Positions 58,211-64,000 of a DNA stretch of 64,000 nt are shown here, piece by piece. The translations under genes were made by a program, and so were the position numbers. Every line of letters begins with the position of its first letter. Within the stretch, counting starts at the first letter, position 1. The notes under the pieces are model-generated. The model worked only from the letters and a program-made list of their open reading frames with translations, had not been told where the DNA came from and did no database searches. Source of the stretch: Hygrophila difformis (lineage: Eukaryota > Streptophyta > Magnoliopsida > Lamiales > Acanthaceae); the NCBI GenBank assembly GCA_030278955.1, contig JAOANR010000012.1, positions 26,281,977 through 26,345,976 on the forward strand, in the 5' to 3' direction.

Positions 58211-58930
58211 TATCTATATAATAAATTCTGAATACTTTTTGGCACGTTCAGACTGTATTGCCCTTATTAAATATACTACATCCTTTTTAAATTTTAAGGG
58301 TTAAACAGTAATTATGCTCTATGTTTCCACGTAGGCGCTGATTAATCATCCAGAAAAGTACAGTCATTTACACGTCACCGTTGAATCATCCTCCTTGCCA
58401 CGCCATCAACCTTTTAAATCTTTTATTTAGATAATAAATCTATTTATTAGTATATGAAAATCTTGAGAAATCTTTTCATATATTTTACAAAGATATAAAT
58501 TGGAAACAAATTATAATATATTTGATGTTTATGACAAATTTAGTAAAAGCAATATATTATAAATCCTTTAATTGAATATGTTATATTTTAAAATATATTA
58601 TATTGATTATATGTAAATATGAGCCCAAAATATTATCCTCAATCAATAGAATAAATAAAAAATTTAATCTATATAATAAATCCTGAAAACTTTTGGCATA
58701 TGCAGACTGTATTGTCTTTTTTCAAAATAACTCAATCTTTTTAATTTTAAGGGTTCATTAGTCATTATACCATCATTTTATGATCAATGGCTACAATTAA
58801 CCCACGTAAGCGCTGATTAATCGTACATGATACACGTCAGCGTTGATTAATTATACTTGCCATATTATCAACTTTTTATATCCTATATTTAGATCATTAA
58901 TATATCTACTAATTTAAAAAGATCTTGAAA
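58211..58930 (+). repeat. two diverged direct repeats beginning TCTATATAATAAAT
   Basis: Copies at about 58211-58470 and 58667-58930 share TCTATATAATAAAT, CAGACTGTATTG, AATTTTAAGGGTT, GCGCTGATTAATC and a final GATCTTG-like stretch. The start resembles plant Helitron 5' ends (TC followed by an AT-rich run), which is only a suggestion. From 58930 to 59608 the sequence is AT-rich without a visible feature. Confidence 0.5.
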
Positions 58931-59650
58931 AAAATTTTCTATATATTCTCAAAGATATAAAATGTAAAAAAAAAATTAATATACCTTTTTTGCTAGACAA
59001 TTTATAATATACTTTTAATAGAATATATTATAATGTAAAAAAATTATAATACATAGTATATGATTTTTAATAAATTTTTCCATATATCTATATATTATAA
59101 GTTCTTTAATTAAATAAATAATATCTTATTAATAAATATTTAATTAAACCTATATTATAAATTTTTAATTCAATATAGTATATTCAATATATATTAAAAT
59201 TTAAAATTTGATGCTAAAATATTAACCTAATTCAATATAACCATATTTTAGTTAATTTAAGGAAATGTATATTTAAAATAAATTATCAATTCAGTTATAG
59301 AAATCTTTTTGGATAAGGAGTTATAGAAATATTGATCAAATATTAATCTTAACTTTTAGTACCAGGTTTAATAAATAATAGCATATCATAAATATAATAT
59401 ATGGCATAATATTATATATTCAAACAAAAATATAGTAATAGAATTATATTAATCTCTATAAATACTATATTAACTCATCCAAAATCAAAATCAATCTTCG
59501 CTAATTAATATTTTTTAACCTCTCTATTATACCTTATCACAATTCATATGTTCTATCAGGATCAAATACAAAATTCATCTGCTCTATCATAATTAATACT
59601 TCATAAAACTAGTAAGTAACCCGTCAAGACTTGACGGGTATAATTATATA

Positions 59651-59910
59651 CTCCCTCCGTTTTGAAACAAATGTAACATTTGCATAGTTGTTACTATTTC
59701 ATTGAGTAACTTTAATTCAATTATATAACATAGTTATATAAAATAAAGTATAGTCAAGTGAGATCTTGTTAGATTCGTCTAATCAAGTAGTTTTAGAATA
59801 TCAAATTTTTATAACTTTTACTTTTACACAATTTGAAATATTAAGCGTTAAAAATGTGTATTGGATAACGTGAAATGCATGAATGTTAAAATCTTTGAAA
59901 AACGGGGGAG
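59651..59910. mobile_element. Stowaway-like MITE inside the Helitron end
   Basis: Ends CTCCCTCCGTTTT and AAAACGGGGGAG-like, with TA at 59649-59650 and 59911-59912. Its interior (AGATCTTGTTAGATTCGTCT) matches the outer MITE at 54859-55378. Confidence 0.85.
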
Positions 59911-60149
59911 TATTTTATATATAATATATACTTATATCATATGAAACTAATAGAGAATATATGATAATTATACTTTAATTATTTTTAAAACTGATAGAGA
60001 AATCATATTAAACCGCCTTCTTGTGCCTTGTCCCAGATCAATAAAAATAAATATTAAAAGTATATTTTATTTAATTTAAAATTTTATTTTAAATTAAATA
60101 AATTTAAATAAGTATTAAGCATGATATGAAAATTTTCCTTACAATTTGC

Positions 60150-60790
60150 TAAAAATGTCACTGTAAACAACGTTTCTTGTAGTATCTTGAATTAATCCAT
60201 CTTAACTAAATATTAATACTCTGAGTCTCATCTTGCTAGTGACATGAGATACCACAACTTATAACTGTTTATTGCTAAAAACTGGTTTTGGAAGATGGAG
60301 TTCAACCTTCTTTAATGATTGACATTAACCTCTCTTTATCTTCATAGCAAAACAAACTGCGAATGAGAATTTTCTCCATGAAATCGAATGGAGAATTTGG
60401 TTAAATCAGATGGGCTCATAATCATTCTACCAATCAAGAATTTTCTACTTTCATGGTTTCCCAAAATTAGTTTAACCAAAATTATATGGTTCCGCATCTT
60501 GGTTGCTATCAACCTGCTTCCATTGCATAATTTATTTGATGGATCAATATGCCTAAAAAGAATGACTATACAACCCTCATTCAACTTTATTTTATGATTC
60601 AGTAGCCAGAATACTTGATCGTGTTTAGATATTCTGATGAAAATATTCCATCTTCATTATCGTCCATGCTTTCATCATCTTGACAACTATTTTTAGAACT
60701 GACATATACATTTTCATTTGCAGATAGACATTCCATGATGTAATAATTAATTGTATCAACCCATCTCATTGGAAGGGGCTAGTCACATAT
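60150..60790 (-). pseudogene. Helitron helicase (PIF1-type) C-terminal fragment, copy 1
   Basis: In the frame 60342-60584 the peptide EGCIVILFRHIDPSNKLCNG, followed by TRNH-like and RMIMSPSD segments, matches the conserved C-terminal part of plant Helitron helicases (a superfamily 1B DNA helicase that unwinds DNA during rolling-circle transposition). Neighbouring frames continue the domain, so it is broken by stops and shifts. Copy 2 at 61000-61500 covers the same region. Confidence 0.75.
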
Positions 60791-60999
60791 CTTTAAAAAT
60801 CTCTATATTTGAAGTGGTGCAGTTTACATATGTATATGTACTCTAAAAAATACTTATATAGGATCACCCATAGAATTTATAAGAATATTATCCGGAAATA
60901 TCACATCTGACTACATCTCCAAGATCAATACCGGTTTTATCATCACCTACATCAACTATCCTTATTGCAAATTTTTTATCCTATATAAATTTCACTGTA

Positions 61000-61500
61000 A
61001 ATAATATTTCTTGTAGTACCTTGAGTTAATCTATCTTAATTAAATATTAATACTTTGATTCCCCTCTTGTTAGTGACACGAGATATCACAACATATAATT
61101 GTTCAAAGCTAAAAATTGCTTTTGAAAAATAGAGTTCAACCTTCTTTAAAGATTGACATTGACTTTTATTTATAATCATAGTAAAACAAAGTGGAATTTT
61201 CTCCTTTAAAATCGTATGGTTCCATATCTTGTTTACTATTAACGTGCTCCCATTCATAATTTATTTGATAGATCCATATTCTTAATAAGCATGACTATGC
61301 AGCCCTCCTTCAATTTTATTTCATAATTCGGTAATCCTGAAAGCTTGGTCGTACTTTGATATTCCGGTGAAAATATTCCATCGTCACTATATATACTTTC
61401 ATCATCTTGACAAATATTGTTAGAAGTGAGATATATCTTTTCATTTGCAGACATATGTTCCATGATTTAATCATTGGTGGTATCAATATATAATTGGTAG
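61000..61500 (-). pseudogene. Helitron helicase (PIF1-type) C-terminal fragment, copy 2
   Basis: The frame 61254-61463 has ANEKIYLTSNNICQ and then LPNYEIKLKEGCIVMLIKNM. The frame 61036-61257 has FTMIINKSQCQSLKKVELYF and EQLYVVISRVTNKRGIKVL. The latter are the last helicase motifs (TINKSQGQ and YVAxSRV in intact families). Frames change in the middle and parts are lost. Its 5' part repeats sequence of copy 1, so one is a duplication of the other or two Helitrons are joined. Confidence 0.78.
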
Positions 61501-61622
61501 GGGCTAGTCTAGCAACATCTTTAAAAATGTTTGGATTTGAAATAGTACAATTTATATTTGTATATATAATTTCAACAATTGTCGACCCGTAGAATTCATA
61601 GGAATATCATCTTGAAATGTCA

Positions 61623-64000
61623 TACTGATAATGGCCAAAATTGACCATTATTTTCAATCTACTTCCGTGTCTAAACATGGACATTTGATCACATTCCGGT
61701 CTTATTTTAAATAAGAAAGCAGTTGAATTTGACAGATATTTGCAAGTTTGTATAAATAATAAGCTGGCATTTAAAAACACAAAAATATTGCATTTTTATT
61801 AAATTTGTATTATAAAAATCCAAAAACATGATAAAAATATTAAAAATCCCAAATTTGATAATTATGGTTTGTAGTATCTGTTCGGTGGAACACGGGTCCA
61901 TTAAACGGAACACAAACAAAATAATCAAGTGGAGTAAATATCCTTATTTATATTATTTTATATTTTGATGTATATATTTATATTTTTATTTTTATGTCTA
62001 TTTTTATTTCTATTTCCTTCTATAATTAAAAATAATTGGTCCACTAATCAATTTTAATTAAATTGCAGGTGATTTAGCTCATCTTCTATTTAATTTAAGC
62101 TGGCCAATACTTTCAGTCCATTTTCAGTCCAAAAAATCCCATGAAGCCCACCAACTCCATAGGCCCAACACCACCCCAAGCCCAACCCTAACCCTAACAC
62201 CCTACCATTTTCCGCGCGCCGCCACCACCGCCGGCCACCACCTCCGGTCATCTTCTCCGGCCAGCCCCAGCAGCCCCATCTCCACCACTTCAACCTCCAG
62301 TAGCACCCGTGGCACCACCATCTCATCGCCACCGCCACCGTATTCCGCCGCCACAGCTTTCTCAACCACCACCTCCGGCGAGAACTTCTAGATCCAGCCG
62401 CCGCACTGATCTCCTCACCACCAGCAGCTGCCCCTCGCCTCCGTCCAACCGCCGGCTGCTTCTCACTATCCCTCTCAACAACCTTCAACAGCTTCATCAG
62501 ATTTCAGTCTCAAAAAACAGAAAACAAGAAAAACGAACAGAAGAGAATGAAGAGGAAGAGAGGAAAGAGAAGTGAGGAAAGAGAATAAAGAGGGAAAGAG
62601 AGAGAAATAAAATTTATCCGGACCTCGGGACTCCTGTCGCTAGGCAAAATCCATGTCGCGAAACTATGTCTCGCGAGATGGAGTCTCACGACGGGAAAAA
62701 TAGTCTAAGGACAGAGAAAAATGGTTAGACAACATGAAGTCCAAGTGGAAGATGATGAATATCAATACCAACATAACTGAATAGATAAAAACAAAAAAAA
62801 AAATTATGGAATGGCCGGCCATTAGTGGCCGGCCTGTGTAGGAAAGAAATGGCCACTATTGGCCGTTTCATACAACTTCACAAACGGCCACTGTTGGCCG
62901 TTTGTTCTCTTTGCAAACGACCACAGTTGGCCGTTTGTTCTTCCAAGCAAACGTCCAACATTGGACGTTTGCTTCTCCATGGCCATGGATATCCATGGCC
63001 GTTCGTTGCAAATGATAAAAAAAAAAAAAAAAACGAACGTCCAACCTGGACGTTCGTCTCTCTTCTCCACCGGAGTAGTCGGGATAGTAGTCGTGCCCAA
63101 ACACCAGAAAAATAGGGAAAAAATTGATTTAAAACAACTTTCACAAAGTAATCGATAGCTTTCTACACAAGAACTTACAAACTATACAGAAATCAAATTC
63201 AATGTCTGGTCTCGGTGTCTTTCCCTTCCCCTGTTCACTTGCCCTCGATTCTGTGGTTGGTTGTTTTGTGTGCCCTAAGAATGGAATGCAGGGTTGTGTG
63301 CCCTCGATTCTGAACACCCGGAGTTGTGTGCGAATGCCTGGACTCTCAGTGCCAAGAATACTAGAATAAGGGTAAAATAGGTAACATATATGTTGTGTGC
63401 CTTTAACTAGGTAATTTTTGTGTGTATGAGGAAAAATAGAGAGTGTATATATCGGGAGCCATTTGACATTCCCATGTGCTCAATTAATCGGGAAGTCCCG
63501 GGAGCCCAGCTCCCGAAGGCACAAGAATTTTGTCCTTTCCTCCTTGGACTCCAGATCCTGTCCCCTTGCGTCGCAAGCCTCAGAGTTAAAAGTGCAATTT
63601 TATGTTGTGTCGCGAGCCTCAATTGTTTCACGACACAGCAAATTTGTCTAGCGACATGGGCCTTAAATGGGCCTAGGGCTTATTTCTATTCATCTACAAA
63701 TATATCCTCCCACTCCCTTGAACAGCAGCTGCACACCCATTTTTTAGGTTTTTCTTTACTGTTCTTCTTGGAGGCACCCAAGGTGCTCTCCAAAATAAAA
63801 TTAGTGTAGATGGCCATGGCCATGTAATTTCTATTTTCAGTTTTAGTTTCTTAGTTTTAGGCAATAAATGGGTTTATAGTGTTGTAGCCAATTTTTATAT
63901 TTTACTTTAGTTTATAGTTTGTAGTTTGGGTTTGAACATTCAACTAATAGGTGTAATTAAACCATACTTTGGTTTTTGATGTTATATGCGAAAATGTTCC
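61623..64000 (+). mobile_element. start of a second, diverged Athila-like LTR (runs off the window)
   Basis: From TGATAATGGCCAAAATTG onward about 230 bp match the start of the LTRs at 30599 and 46609 (TTCCGTGTCT, AGCAGTTGAATTTGACAG, AAATCCAAAAACATGA). After 61860 the sequence diverges. A short C-rich frame at 62309-62575 has no recognisable product. The rest to 64000 has no supported gene. Confidence 0.65.
62811..63057. repeat. array of seven unlike short palindromes
   Basis: Palindromes at about 62813-62834, 62850-62865, 62881-62904, 62914-62937, 62946-62973, 62981-63000 and 63032-63057. Arms are 5-13 bp with 0-6-bp loops. Most share a GGCCA/TGGCC or GTCCA/TGGAC core, but flanks differ from one to the next. 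An A17 run lies at 63017-63033. Confidence 0.9.

Larger units (their letters stand above)
59609..61500 (-). mobile_element. Helitron remnant, 3' end and degraded helicase
   Basis: Read on the - strand it ends with a perfect 10-bp-arm hairpin (59619-59639) followed 6 bp later by CTAG and a host T, the standard Helitron 3' terminus. Upstream on the same strand lie two degraded copies of the helicase C-terminus. A MITE sits just inside the end. Confidence 0.75.

Noticed and set aside
62309..62575. Pro/Arg-rich 88-aa frame in the second LTR
   Set aside because: Low-complexity C-rich DNA; the opposite strand is open as well and no domain is visible.
1..64000. tRNA or rRNA genes
   Set aside because: The only tRNA-like A/B-box sequences are within SINEs; no cloverleaf or rRNA core sequence was recognised.

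Overview
The window is plant nuclear DNA made almost entirely of transposable elements. The evidence is Ty1/copia and Athila-type Ty3 retrotransposons, L1-clade LINEs with plant-type RNase H, tRNA-derived SINEs, Stowaway-like MITEs, a Mutator-like element (MULE) carrying a Ulp1-type protease gene, a Helitron remnant and TTTAGGG telomere-type repeats. It is probably a eudicot, but the species cannot be named from sequence alone. I see no ordinary single-copy host gene.

Layout. (1) 1-1139 is AT-rich flank. (2) 1150-23072 reads as one ~21.9-kb MULE: inverted ends share about 130 bp, and a 10-bp direct repeat (CCCATGATAT) lies outside both ends. Inside are a LINE 3' fragment, a nine-unit in-frame array of a ribosomal protein eL15 fragment, shuffled short repeats, two large palindromes (2.6 kb and 1.0 kb), a short telomere-type array, a split DUF1985/Ulp1 protease gene (+ strand, two in-frame stops) and the MULE transposase gene (- strand). 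(3) 23083-26187 holds a SINE with a 9-bp target duplication and a 5'-truncated LINE. (4) 26188-52328 is a - strand copia element (315-bp LTRs, ATAAC duplication). Its leader is split by a ~20.9-kb + strand Athila-type element, 30599-51538, with 4.9-kb LTRs. (5) 52329-64000 holds an inverted secreted-peptide gene pair, MITEs (one inside another), SINEs, a foldback element, Helitron fragments and the start of a second, diverged Athila-like LTR.

Order of events: the Athila-type element entered the copia element and is younger. Its LTRs differ by about ten substitutions in 4.9 kb by eye, while the copia LTRs differ at 3 of 315 positions.

The most unusual element is the Athila type. It has very long LTRs, arrays of a perfect palindrome (two joined AATTCGAATT blocks) upstream of both its LTR promoter and an internal promoter, one palindromic block inverted between the two LTRs, repeated LTR-end/primer-site sequences, and a spliced F-box gene between pol and the 3' LTR. 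A 20-bp copy of the polypurine-tract/LTR junction marks each end of the F-box segment, which suggests capture. Its polymerase is broken: the reverse-transcriptase active-site YxDD is deleted. In the MULE, the most unusual part is the polymeric eL15 array.
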